Assembly: GCF_003589595.1 (NCBI RefSeq)
Contig: NW_020654748.1
Span: 790,528-854,527, forward strand
Direction of reading: 5' to 3'
Length of the DNA stretch: 64,000 nucleotides
Source: Hyposmocoma kahamanoa
Lineage: Eukaryota > Arthropoda > Insecta > Lepidoptera > Cosmopterigidae
The notes under the pieces: generated by a model
What the model was told of the DNA's origin: nothing
The model's input: the letters and a program-made list of their open reading frames with translations, nothing else
Database searches by the model: none
In this document: positions 22,228 to 32,545 of the stretch, piece after piece
Layout of the letters: the number at the start of each line of letters is the position of its first letter
Position numbering within the stretch: the first letter of the stretch is position 1
Translations under genes and position numbers: made by a program

Positions 22228-22475
22228 CGATGTGGCGGGACGAACAAATCGTGGACCATGGTTTAACAGTTGCAGTGCCGCTCAGAGCCTTAAACTGCAA
22301 AGATCGGAGGGGCACTCCACGCCCGTCAGCCTAAGACATAAGTTGACAAGTCCCATGTGCCTGTCAAAACTGGAACGCAGTAATGCTCACATTACTGCTT
22401 GGCGGCAGAAATAGGTAAGATGGCAGTACTTCCTTGAACGAGCTCTTTAACAAGGAGCTGTACTGCTAATAAAAT
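22228..22475 (-). repeat. SINE-A
   Basis: Reverse copy from 'gcgggacgaacaaatcgtgg' to 'gagctgtactgctaataaaa', with a short deletion between 'gcctgtc' and 'aaaactggaacgc'. Confidence 0.9.
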
Positions 22476-22581
22476 TGTACCATAGATAGGATTAATGTTT
22501 ATCTGTGTAACATAAAAGCGAGGTATTAGTTGATATAATATTGTAATTAAATGAAATCAAAATTGAACAGAAATATGTGCG

Positions 22582-22585
<4 letters not shown>

Positions 22586-22618
<33 letters not shown>

Positions 22619-22650
22619 AAACACTCATTTACACACACACGCACACATAC
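22586..22650. repeat. (CA)n microsatellite
   Basis: About twelve uninterrupted CA units, then imperfect CA/CATACA repeats continuing to about 22710. Confidence 0.95.
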
Positions 22651-22710
22651 ACAAACACTCATTCACACACACTTCATGCATATATACACGAACATGCACT
22701 CACACAAAGT

Positions 22711-23425
22711 AACAGATAGGTTAATTTAGTCTTAGTTTATTAAGGTTAATGTAAGAGCAATGTTTAATTATTAATTGTAAAAAAGAGCGATGTTTCCTAA
22801 CACTGACCTTTCCTAACCTAACCCCTGAATTATTCCATGTACAGTGAAGTAATAAAATATTTTGAATTTTGAAATATTTTTTGTAACAAAATTGTCGCTT
22901 TTGTTCAGGTGTAATATCAAGTCTAGTTTCTAGTATATTCTTAACCAATGAGAGCTAAGCCAAAATACCATATAATCTGCCATTTCACTAAAGTTTACTC
23001 TCTCACCAAGGATTGCCTTCTCACCAGGTTTCTAATGTGTTGATGACGGTGTTATAAAATAATGTTAAGTACATAAAGAAGACAGTGATATAATGTAAGC
23101 ATAACATATCTAACTGTTATTGACTTGTTTATGCCTACTACAGTCAAAGGTAAAAAATAAATTATGTTCCGTTGGGCGCGGACGTCCTGACGAGATTAAT
23201 CCGAGATAATGGCCTCCGCGGCTTTTCATATTTCGCAATATGAAATGGCTTATCTGTTTAATTTTTCTTAATTTCTTTTCTTGGCGAATATTTTTGAGCG
23301 GAAAATTAATGAATTAATTTTGGCTGACTTTAATTAAGCGAGTTTATTTTATGCTTGGTATTAATTAGCAGGAAAATGATGAGGCCAAGTCAACAACTAC
23401 ATCACGTGAGAAAACTAAGCCCATC
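22711..23425. other. Unassigned AT-rich stretch
   Basis: No coding or repeat signal recognised. Confidence 0.4.
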
Positions 23426-23429
23426 TAAA

Positions 23430-23690
23430 GCATCATAGGGCTCCTTGTGAAAGAATTTGTCTCGGGAAGTACTGCCACCTTACCTGTTTCTGCCGCCAAG
23501 CGGTTACGTAAGTGTGTGAGTGCGTTTTTTGTTGCACTCCGGTTTGAAGGTTAAGAATGCTGGTAAAATTACAGGCACATAAAACTTGTCACCTTATGTC
23601 TCAGGGTGACAGGCGAGCATGCCTCAGATCTTTGCAATTTAAAGCTTTGAGTGACACTGCAACTGCTTGGGACAGGCGTGTGGCGTCTGA
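23430..23690 (+). repeat. SINE-A, fused to a SINE-B fragment
   Basis: 'agggctccttgtgaaagaat' to 'ggacaggcgtgtggc', where it switches directly into SINE-B core sequence ('gacacgatttgctggaag'). Confidence 0.85.
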
Positions 23691-23866
23691 CACGATTTGC
23701 TGGAAGACGTTGATTCGAATCCAACCGGATCTCACTTTGTAAGTGTTCTATCTTTGTTTAATAATAATAAGAAACTAGTGGAGTGATTTCACAAAAATAA
23801 TTGAATATGATGGTGGTAAAACATCGTGACATTCAATAAAAAACTTTAAAAAATATAATTAATACA
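23688..23866 (+). repeat. SINE-B 3' half
   Basis: B-box 'gattcgaatccaaccgg', tail 'gaaactagtggagtgatttc', then an alternative end 'atgatggtggtaaaacatcg' and 'tgacattcaataaaaa' that also appears at 50.34 kb. There are therefore two 3'-end variants of SINE-B in the window. Confidence 0.8.
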
Positions 23867-23868
23867 TA

Positions 23869-24987
23869 GGGCGCACTATAAGTTTCCGGAATGGCCACTT
23901 ATATAAACAATATTTAAAAGGTAATTTCAACATTTGAAAATGGAACGGAAATAGGTTGTCTACATCACCATGAATTTAACTCGTGAAAATTTTCGTAGTA
24001 TGATGTTTTACGACTTTAAGGGTAATTTAGCTCAGCGGAGCTTCGCTCGGCTTCAAACTGCTTTTGGTGATGAACCACCATGCAAGACGACTATTTATAG
24101 CTGATTTGCAGAATTCAAAATCTCAGTGACGAATTTCGTGATGGTCGCCCGTCCACTGCTGAGAACTACAAAAACATCGATGCTGTGCGCCGTATGATCA
24201 AAACAGACAGGCATGTGACATACGATGAGATTCAGGCACCTTTAGGCATAAGCATGAGTCAAATACAACCAATACTACACAAACATTTGGGTATGAAAAA
24301 GCTGTGCTCTCGGTGGATCCCACACAGTTTCACTGAGGCTCAAAAAATGGATCGTCACTTGGTGCAATACCATGCTTACCAGATTCAACGAAGGGTGACG
24401 AAACAAGGATTTATAGTTACCATCCCAAAACAAAGCAGCAATCGAGCGTATGGGTCTTTCGAGATGAGCCGAAACCAACCAAAGTGGAGCGCGTGCAAAG
24501 TACCTTTAAGTAGATGATTGCTTCTTTTTATATTAAAACTGATCACGTGGCTACTGTTGCTTTGGAGAATCGTTGTACCGTGAATAGTGATTTGCCGGAA
24601 GTTATTGACACACTCCGTAAAAATAGCCGTAAACGCCGTATCATCCTGCACCACGATAATGCCAGTTCTCACACGGCCAGACAGACAAATGAATTTTTGA
24701 AGGTGAACAACGTTGACCTTATGAGCTATCCCGCGTACAGTCCCAGCCTGGCACCTTGTGACTATTATTTATTTCCAATTTTCATCACCTGAAGAAGCTG
24801 TCAAAGAGTATGAATAATATGTTTCAGAGATTGTCGCGGAGGGGTTGTTATAATTGTTTTCAAAATTGGTTCTTTCATATAAAATGTACATTAATACTAA
24901 CGAAGAATATTTTGAGAAACAATAAATTCATTTTTTGACCATTTATAGTAATTTTGTTTCTTATTCATTCCGGAAACTTATGCGCCC
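23869..24987 (+). mobile_element. mariner (DD34D) transposon, decayed
   Basis: The inverted ends are about 28 bp: left GGGCGCACTATAAGTTTCCG, right ending 'cggaaacttatgcgccc'. A TA precedes the left end; on the right the TA is mutated. Transposase pieces: from ATG 23970 'MNLTRENFRSMMFYDFK', 'KTTIYS' then a stop, 'MSQIQPILHKHLGMKKLCSR', 'HHDNASSHTARQTNEFLK' and 'YSPSLAPCDYYLFP'. There are exactly 34 residues between the last two catalytic aspartates (HHD and CD), the mariner DD34D pattern. The first aspartate block (normally TGDETW) is frameshifted, and short deletions occur. Inactive. Confidence 0.93.
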
Positions 24988-25079
24988 ACGAATACGTGAT
25001 AAACAACAGTTTATGTTATTTAGTCTGTGTTTTTAGTCAATTCACAAATTGTAATTCCTTGAACGTTCGCAATGTACAT

Positions 25080-25103
25080 TATATATATATATATATATAT
25101 ATA
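25080..25103. repeat. (TA)n microsatellite
   Basis: About eleven uninterrupted AT units. Confidence 0.95.
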
Positions 25104-26198
25104 GCATAATCACAAATATAACTAGACAGTTAACATACCAAGAACTGTCCGAAGCTATGAATTTACACGCGCTCCCTGCAGTGTGGAATTTAGTACTAGA
25201 CGTAAAATAGAAAATTCCTGACACCAGCCAAGTTTTTGATTAAATTAACATCATAAGATATGTAACTTTATGCGTCCAAGTATTTAATTCAGCCGTGACA
25301 CGTCGTGCACTAAACTCGAGATTTTATGATATATTGCTACATAAATGCATTTGAATAAATAATGTCTTGTCTAGTTAAATAATGATTTAATGACATAGAA
25401 TACAAATAATGATAACATTAAAAGAAGATAAGAACTTTTTTATAAAAAAACCGACCTTATTAGTTTGTGGAATTACATCTATATTTGCCAATTAAGGACA
25501 TAGTCTAACTAAAGAATATAGTAATTTGTTACAAGATAGGATATACCTTACCCGATCATATAAAATCTCGAAAACAGGCTAAAAAGAAAGTCTAAAACGA
25601 TATATTTGGAAGAAGAGGATTGGTTTTCAACTGAATAGCTACCTGTTAAACTCAAGTTTTATCCTAAAACTCGATAATTGCCCAGAGGTTAAAAGACACG
25701 CCACACCGCCCTCTGTCCCGTCAGGCGCCATATGGCGATTGTCAACGTCGGATCTACGTGAAATTTTTTCCGCCTCTTCTTCGTCATATTAATTTTCCTC
25801 ATCTCCGAATATTTGGGCTCGCGTTGTCATTTTGCAGACATGGCCTTATTTTACCCATGGTGCATTATTATCATCACGCATGACTCAGTGAGATAGGAAA
25901 AAGTTATTCAAGTACACTTCCTCGGTCGCTGGTATACGCCTTTACTTCCTCCATACACGTCAAGCCTATCTCCCAACATAAAACGTCAATACGCAAAGTG
26001 AATACCTGCCAAGTAACTGCAGTTTTATACCTACGTCATGGTAAATCATTGTGCGAGCTTTATAGCAAGGAAGTTTCTCATTGCGTATTTTTATTGTTTG
26101 GCGGCAAAATTGTTTTTGTTTACATTGTAATGTATGTATGTATTTATACAGTTTCTTTTACCACAATGTTTTGTGACTATACCACGACTGTACAGAGT
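25104..26198. other. Unassigned stretch
   Basis: No convincing coding or repeat signal. The 129-codon frame at 25998-26387 runs through repeat sequence and has no recognisable domain. Confidence 0.4.
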
Positions 26199-26232
26199 AG
26201 TAGCGATCCTTGTGAAAGAGTTCGTCCAGGAG
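26199..26232 (+). repeat. SINE-A 5' fragment
   Basis: 'gatccttgtgaaagagttcg' plus 'tccagga', only the first ~35 bp of SINE-A. It abuts the block shared with 16315-16412 (here reversed, 26228-26315). Confidence 0.6.
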
Positions 26233-26366
26233 GTAACCTGTCACAAACTCGAATTTTTTTTTCCAAAATAACGTTTTTTCGAATTTTCATTACACCGAAA
26301 ACCGAATTACAACGAAACCGTTGTTCTTTCAGAAAATGTTGGATGTTTATCGCAAAGACACGACTT

Positions 26367-26389
26367 GGTTCGGTTAGGTTAGGTTAAGT
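26367..26389 (+). repeat. TTAGG-type telomeric repeat tract
   Basis: 'ggttcggttaggttaggtta' is an imperfect run of the insect telomeric repeat TTAGG, directly left of an R1-clade LINE fragment. Confidence 0.65.
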
Positions 26390-26779
26390 AGGGAGCATGA
26401 GGCAGTGGTCTCCTTCTGTGAAGCGGTGATGCTTCAGAAGGAGGTCGCCGAGCGTGATCGGGAGAGGGCCGATCCCGCTCGGCGGCGGCGTACCTTCGCG
26501 GCTGCGGGCGATCGGAGCGGGGACTCCGTTCGCCAGTAAGGTAGGCAGCCGCGAGGAGGACGACGGGGCGGTGTGGCCCGCTTCGTCGTGAGGAGAGGAG
26601 GGGGGGGACGTAGCTCCTCCAAGGTGCTGGGGGGGTTCCGGTGCGCAAAGTCGATCCCGGATCCTTCCCACTAGAGCACCCGAGAAGGCCACCGTGGGGT
26701 TTTAGCCGGTAGAAGTCCCGCTGCCCCCGCGGCGGAGAGGTATCCTAGGAGGATTTCCCCACGCAAAAAAAAAAAAAAA
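26390..26779 (+). mobile_element. R1-clade LINE 3' end, copy 1, poly(A) tail
   Basis: GC-rich against an AT-rich background. The frame at the left edge reads 'EAVVSFCEAVMLQKEVAERD' and ends 'GDSVRQ' stop, the usual C-terminus of R1-clade LINE proteins (VVSFCE.VM..KE.AER.R). It is followed by a GC-rich 3' region and a 15-A tail (26765-26779). TTAGG-like sequence lies on both sides. Telomere-targeted TRAS/SART elements are members of the R1 clade, so this is a candidate. Minus-strand frames across it are shadows. Confidence 0.8.
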
Positions 26780-26788
26780 GGTTAAGTT

Positions 26789-27599
26789 GGGAGAACGCAC
26801 TCCGATCGGCCAGATACGGGGAGCGCATCGTCCAGGCGCTGCTCCCTGTACTGGCCGATTGAAGGAAGAGGAAGCACGGGTCCCTCACCTACCTTTTCAG
26901 GTACTCACACGGCTGTTTCGGTGACTACCTGCACAAGATCACACGGAGGGAGGTGACCCCAGAGTGTCACGAGTGCGGCGCTGCTACGGACTCAGCGAGG
27001 CACACCTTGGAGGTATGCCCGACCTGGAGCCAGCAGCGCCGGGATCTCGTAGAGGTGGTGGGACGAGACCTCTCACTGCCTAGCATAGTTAGAGCCATGC
27101 TGGGAAGCGAGAGGTCATGGCAGACGATGGTCTCCTTCTGCGAGGACGTGATGTCGCAGAAGGAGACGGCCGAACGGGTCCGCGAAGACAGCGCCCTCTC
27201 GGACCCCATTCAGCGTCGGCGGAGAGGACGCACGCGACGGCATCAGCGGAGGCCAGCAGGGTGCGGGGTTGGGAGACCCTGCCCCTGCATTGCACAGGCC
27301 TCCGCCGCCGGTAGATGCCCCAAATGTTCCAGGGCATCTCCGTGCAGGTCGCCCCCCATGATTAAGGGGGGATGGTGTAGGGGTCCGCCCAAGGGCGGAC
27401 CGGCACCACCAGAGTTGCAGTAGCATCTGAAAGGAACCCTGCGGCTCCGGCGTCAGGTGCGCGCAGGAACATCGTGAGGTTTTTAGTGGGTATGCTCTTG
27501 GGGACCGACATAGTCCCCAGAAGAGAGTCCCACATATCCCCGCCATCTCCCGGCGGCGGGGAATGCGTAACGCATTTTCCTCACGGTAATAAACAAAAA
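26789..27599 (+). mobile_element. R1-clade LINE 3' end, copy 2
   Basis: The frame through 26953-27210 shows 'FGDYLHKITRREVTPECHEC', a C-x2-C-x8-H-x4-C zinc finger (26965-27018), 'CPTWSQQRRDLVEVVGRDLS' and 'AMLGSERSWQTMVSFCEDVM', the standard C-terminal region of R1-clade ORF2. The 3' region carries 'ggtttttagtgggtatgctc' and 'gagagtcccacatatccccg' and ends 'taataaacaaaaa' at a TTAGG tract. It is a second, longer 5'-truncated copy in the same orientation as copy 1, separated from it by 'ggttaagtt'. The two are separate insertions (different tails). Confidence 0.87.
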
Positions 27600-27620
27600 G
27601 GTTAGGTTAAGTTAGGTTTA
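27600..27620 (+). repeat. TTAGG-type telomeric repeat tract
   Basis: 'ggttaggttaagttaggttt', an imperfect TTAGG run immediately 3' of the LINE tail. Confidence 0.65.
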
Positions 27621-27910
27621 AAAGAAAAAACATTTTCCTCTCAAAATTACTTTCGAGGTTATGAAAATTCGAGCACGCGTTATTTCTGGAGAATGACATG
27701 TTTCCAAATTCTCCTATGTGTTGTTTTTATAGATCTTTGTCCTAGCTTTCGGTATTTATCGTAACTAATGACATCTAGTGGAAGATTTTTGAATAACCTC
27801 TCTCACCGCAGCCGGTATATATAGATGTCTCAACAGACGTAGATGTCGCTTTTTGATCAAATGTAATATTGAGATTTTTCTGTGAAATAACTCCATTGGT
27901 TTTATCATGA
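27621..27910. other. Unassigned short stretch
   Basis: The segment 'aaaaaacattttcctctcaa' to 'ttactttcgag' also occurs at 43550-43585; the rest is unrecognised. Confidence 0.4.
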
Positions 27911-27914
27911 TTGT

Positions 27915-28050
27915 TAATATCAAATCATGAAATCTCACGAGAGAAATAAATGTAGGCCATACAAATACTTCTCCCGGCTCGGGAATCGAACCTGGGACCT
28001 CTGCGTGGCAGTCCGGCATGGTAACTGTTCGGCCACGGATTTTCATACAA
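27915..28050 (-). repeat. SINE-C
   Basis: 'cacgagagaaataaatgtag', 'cccggctcgggaatcgaacc', 'gcgtggcagtccggcatgg' and 'aactgttcggccacgga': tRNA-like head and proximal body in reverse orientation. Confidence 0.82.
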
Positions 28051-28419
28051 CTACCGTTTGTTCCCTGTTCTTTCAAGACATGCTCGCAGACTGCAGACGT
28101 GTAAATAAGTATTGCAGTTTGCGAGCATGACATGGATAAACCTATACACTCAATTAAGTTCGATAAACTCCAGGTCCTTGCAAGAGAAGTCCGTTATCTA
28201 CCCAGAATGCTGCAAGAGGCCATTGAAATAAAAAAAATCCTAATTTCAACAGGAAAGATGGTTTCTCCGTACCACCAGTTTGGGATCCAGTATTTCCTCT
28301 GATGAAAAATCCCAAGCAGACATAAGACTACAGTACTAATTTTAATATGTTATATAATAATAAAATTTAATTAATAATTTATTTTGTTAAAATAAAATAA
28401 TTTTGAAAAAATATGTAGC

Positions 28420-28660
28420 GTAAATTGAAATGTTCTTTGAAAATTTAAAAAATAACATATTTAATTAATAACTTTTGTAGCAATAGTGAAAAATAGGGTA
28501 GTTTGCATATATTACACATACCTGATTGATGACTTTACCATCTTAGACACCCGTGTTCATGGGACCTGCCAAGGGCCCGAAACGTTGGTTTGTTTGAAAA
28601 AAAAATATGTACGCAATTTGGATCCGTAAAAATAGTTTCATTTCCTAAATTTTCTGTGTT
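28420..28660 (+). repeat. Repeat D, long copy
   Basis: 'gtagcgtaaattgaaatgtt' through 'agtgaaaaatagggtagttt' to 'gggacctgccaagggcccga' and 'aacgttggtttgtttgaaaa'. It matches, in the same block order, the reverse copies at 35.7-36.0 and 46.3-46.6 kb. Non-coding; nature unknown. Confidence 0.8.
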
Positions 28661-28665
28661 TGATG

Positions 28666-29043
28666 CTTAGAATAACAACGCATAGAAACCTAGTCCGCAC
28701 ACAATAAGTGAGGCAAATTGAAGCGCGCCAAAAGGGCCTACACGAGCGGGCGGGCCTTCAGTGCTCAAGGTCAACTTGCACCGCGAACAGTTCAAGAATT
28801 TTAGCTAAAAACGACGAAATGTGCGGTAAATGAGTGTAAAAATACATCAGACAAACATAAAATAGATACTAACATCACATTCCACAAGGAAGTAACGCGT
28901 TTCAACTTGTATTTTTATACAAATATTCACTAAAACCGAAACTTAACCTACTACTAAAACTAGCCTACATGAATTTGATTTTTGCCTCACTTATGACAGT
29001 TCGTTTGATATGAAACTATCATTCTATGCGTTATTATTCTAAG
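28666..29043 (+). mobile_element. P-element-derived MITE, copy 2
   Basis: Same 378-bp length as the copy at 2508-2885, with the same ~20-bp inverted ends and the same THAP-like frame ('KCAVNECKNTSDKHK', 'ITFHKEV'). Here the start ATG is ACG. A perfect 8-bp target duplication GTTTGATG lies at 28658-28665 and 29044-29051. The two copies differ at only a few positions by eye, implying recent activity of a P-type transposase. Confidence 0.92.
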
Positions 29044-29295
29044 GTTTGATGTTTGTATCAAAAAAATTTAAATTTCTAACATATTCAATAAGCACCTAAT
29101 GCAACTTTCAAAACTACTTTACGATAAAATCAAATGTAGACGACAGATCCATGGCTCAAAAATAAACACTGTAGAGCGCGTCAGCATGCCCGGATGTGGC
29201 GCTTGCAATTTGTTACTGTTTTGCAACTTTCCAGACTCGAGCGCTAGTATAGTCGCGTTTTTCCGCCTTTATCAAAGAATTGAATTAATGAATGA

Positions 29296-29575
29296 GCTTC
29301 TAGTGAACGGATTCGTCCAGAGAACTACTGCAACCATGTCTGACGCTATGCAAACTAAGCCACTGAAGAAACCAGCAGAATCAGCGGCGGTTGTTGCAGA
29401 TCTTTGCCGGATCGAAGGAATTTTTTCTAAGTTCGATTTTTGTATTAATAATTACTACTACGTTTTGTCAACTTTGTGTCTCAGGGTGACTTGCCCAATG
29501 GCAATGCCCCTCAGATCTTTGCGATTTAAAGCTCTCTCTCTCTCTGTCCGTCCTGTCATCTCCCGTCGCTAGGTT
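29296..29575 (+). repeat. Mosaic of SINE-A and SINE-B
   Basis: SINE-A 5' end ('cttctagtgaacggattcgt'), then SINE-B core and tail (29335-29455, 'ctatgcaaactaagccact', 'ccggatcgaaggaatttttt'), then the SINE-A middle ('gtgtctcagggtgacttgcc' to 'gatttaaagctct') and a short TC run. The 157-codon frame 29099-29572 is composed of this and is not a gene. Confidence 0.75.
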
Positions 29576-30554
29576 TCCCAAAAAAAAAACATTTTTTTAA
29601 AAGGAATAGCAATGTCTATACAACGAACGTAACAATACAATTAAATCCACTAATCTAAACAACAATAAAAGTAATCCATTATTTACGCAAGTGTAATCTC
29701 ACCCTTACTCTTGATGATTTGTTATGATCACATCGAGTATGCTCAGCGGGAGGCCAAAAATTGCATTTAATTCTACAACTTGCATACCAAATTGTACTCT
29801 AAAGCAATCGACTAAAATTAAGATTCGTTTGTTAAAAGCGCTATCGAAAACGCAAAACAAACTAAACATTATGGCTGTAACAATTAAGAAGGTACTACGA
29901 AAAGTATGGTAACTGATTTTCAACTTTAAGCGTAATACCTTAGAGCATATTATTGTGTAAATTGTTTAATTTGAAATTAAACTGTAAGTTTTGCCTTAAA
30001 GTGCGACCGCTATGCGATGATCTGAGATTATAATTTCTTAATTGCTATCATCAACACGTTACATTCCATTATTACTTTCGTATATTTTGAAGTATAGTCC
30101 ATTTCACCTAGGATGAGTTCAGTGACATTTGCAATTTTTACGTTCCACGCTTACTACCTAATCTTACAACCAGATTACAAAACGTAGTAGTAAATTTGTC
30201 ATAATGTACCAAAAACACACAACATTTGTTGCTATTTGAAATAAAATTACAGTATATTAATATACTGTAATTGCAGAAAGAAAATTAAATGAAAGAAATA
30301 ACAATGAGTTACCTCAATTACTGGATTGATGGAGATGTAAACCATAAAATCGATAAATTGAATGTGTATTTCGCGTCAATACGAGTGCATACACCTTGTA
30401 TGCTTTGCTGTTGACTTATTGTTTGATTGTTGTTGATTTTTTTATTTGTTGTGAAATTTTTTTTGGTAACTTAATAAGATAATAATTGAATCCCTTTTAT
30501 TTTGTTTATTATTTGTTCTTAAATTATTTTCTTTTATTCGGTAGAAATAAATGC
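29576..30554. other. Unassigned AT-rich stretch
   Basis: No coding or repeat signal. A palindromic 'tacagtatattaatatactg' lies near 30250. Confidence 0.4.
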
Positions 30555-30562
30555 AGTAGAAG

Positions 30563-30843
30563 CATTGACTTACAATTATATGGACGTCGGGTCTGCGCTA
30601 AAAAGTGTCCGAAAGGGCGTTAAAATTGTATACAGAGCGTCATTCACTCTTTAGTCTTCGTTTGTTCGACTGACAGCGAAGCAAGCAAAATTAGACAGTA
30701 CTGCGATGACATTACAATTTAAATTCAACGTTTTAGCTTTTTCATATTCCTTTACATGTCACTACGTTTAAATAGGTTGACTTGGGACATTTTTTTCGTG
30801 GTTTTTGTATTAGACCCGTCGTCCATTTATTTGTAAGTCAATG
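30563..30843. mobile_element. MITE 'CATTGAC', copy 1 (281 bp)
   Basis: Inverted ends of about 31 bp: left CATTGACTTACAATTATATG, right ending 'catttatttgtaagtcaatg'. A perfect 8-bp target duplication AGTAGAAG (30555-30562, 30844-30851). No coding capacity. Two more copies at 44691-44971 and 56620-56847. The 8-bp duplication suggests mobilisation by a hAT- or P-type transposase. Confidence 0.95.
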
Positions 30844-30984
30844 AGTAGAAGCGAACAAACACATCTAAAGCCAATGTACTACCAAAAAGTGCATGTATTA
30901 CCAAAAAAACCAAGTAAAATCTAGAACATAATTTAGTTTATATCGAGTTCCTACGTTTTTACCGTTGTTACGCATAGGAAATGA

Positions 30985-31200
30985 AAGTACAATATTAGAC
31001 GGGTTATGATTAACTGGTTGATGACTACTCTCTGAATCAGCCGTGACCATGGGACCTGTAAAGGGCCCTGACGTGTACCCGTTACTAAGTAACCACACTT
31101 GTTTAGTCGTTCTATTATTGACTGATGAATATAAAATGTATTAAATAATTTAATTTTGCTTGTTTTACGTACATAACAGGCCCGAAACGTTTCATAGGTG
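30985..31200 (+). repeat. Repeat D, broken copy
   Basis: 'aatattagacgggttatgat', 'tgaccatgggacctgtaaag', then an unrelated piece, then 'aacaggcccgaaacgttt' near 31178-31195. Confidence 0.6.
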
Positions 31201-31414
31201 TCCCACTAGGTACAGTAATTACCCCAAGCTAAGACAATGTGTATTCAAAACCAAGCAACAATCATTATACAATAATCCTAACACGCATATTATGACATGT
31301 AGAAAAAAATTAAAAAGAATCCTATGCATCTCAGAGATTTACATAACTCTCTGCAGAAGGTTAGTGAAATGTGGCCCAAAACCCTCTCCCTGAAGAACAC
31401 CTTTTTTCGTACCT

Positions 31415-31690
31415 GTGGAGCTCCTTTAAAAGAGTTCGTCCAAATAAGTACTACTACCTTACTTATTTCTGCTGCCCAATATGAGTATTACTGCGTTCCG
31501 GTTTTTAAGGGTAAGGTTGCTGGTGAAATTATAGGCACATGAGACTTACCAACATATGTCGCAGGGCAGATCTGATCGTTGTGTTTTTTAAAACTCTGAG
31601 TGGCATTGCAACTGTTACGGACAAGTGTGTCGCTTACCATCAGGCGCACCACTTACTCGTCCGGTCACTTGGTGCTATTGAAAAACAAAA
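31415..31690 (+). repeat. SINE-A
   Basis: 'ctgtggagctcctttaaaag' to 'tcacttggtgctattgaaaa', with a short loss around 31565-31585. Confidence 0.87.
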
Positions 31691-32335
31691 AGGTAAATAG
31701 GTATACTTAGCTTATTTCATTCTCTGTTTATAACGTCTATATGGGACGTAGTATAATATATGTCAGGGACCAAGAAACAGTGGTCGTAGTAAATAATTTT
31801 CGATGTTAAGACAAGCGTTGATAATTTATTCTACTTTTGGTTTTGCGTCTTTATTTTTATCTTAAAATTAAATGTTAATCGGTTTGTTCAGGGGTCTTTT
31901 TTTGCGCCTAATGAGTTCGTTCAGGTTGTTTTTTGTCCTTTACAAAGATTTTGATATTTTAATCAATAGTCTTGGAACAAAGAATGAAAGATATAAGATA
32001 TACATTTGTAAACTAACATTTAAGAAATTATTATTTAATTACCTGATTGACATAGCATTCTCCGACATTGAAGATTTTTGTAAAATTCACATTTCATGTG
32101 ATTTTTTAAAATTCTACAAACTAATTAAATGTATTATTTTATTATTGATATTATGTTTTATTAGTATTAGGTAGCGATTAATTGGATTTCAAGAATAAAG
32201 AGTATTCACAAATTTTTGTTTCAAAATTACAAGAAAGCTATGAAAATTTTAAGTGGCGCGGGGCGGATCACTGTGATTCAATATTCATTCTCATAAAACA
32301 CCTTTATAACCTGTGTGTCATAAAGAAATAAATTG
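31691..32335. other. Unassigned AT-rich stretch
   Basis: The 100-codon frame at 31872-32174 is very AT-rich with low-complexity hydrophobic content. I see no conserved motif and do not call a gene. Confidence 0.4.
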
Positions 32336-32545
32336 AAATTTTTATTGAATTGATATTCAATTATTTTTATGTGAAATTACTCCATTAGTTTGTTATAATT
32401 ATTAACACAAAGATCGAACACTCAGAAAAAAATCCTTCGAGTCTTCTAGCACACCGTACCAGACGCTATACCAACTAAGCCACGGAACGAACCAGCGTAC
32501 CTCACGAATCTTTCTATGTGCTTGCGTCGTATCTTATCTAAGTTT
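32336..32545 (-). repeat. SINE-B, 5'-truncated
   Basis: Tail 'ttttattgaattgatattca', core 'ccaactaagccacggaacga', then it stops shortly after 'cttgcgtcgtatctta'; the leader is missing. A ~25-bp deletion in the core removes the B-box. Confidence 0.85.

Noticed and set aside
22586..22710. Possible CRISPR-like or satellite array
   Set aside because: Simple CA-type microsatellite; no spaced unit structure.
26379..26692. Overlapping GC-rich minus-strand open frames of 62-102 codons
   Set aside because: They are shadows of the plus-strand R1-clade LINE end; no motif of their own.
29099..29572. 157-codon open frame
   Set aside because: Its second half is SINE-A and SINE-B sequence and its first half has no motif.
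31872..32174. 100-codon AT-rich frame
   Set aside because: Low-complexity Leu/Ile/Phe/Lys composition expected from AT-rich DNA; no domain recognised.
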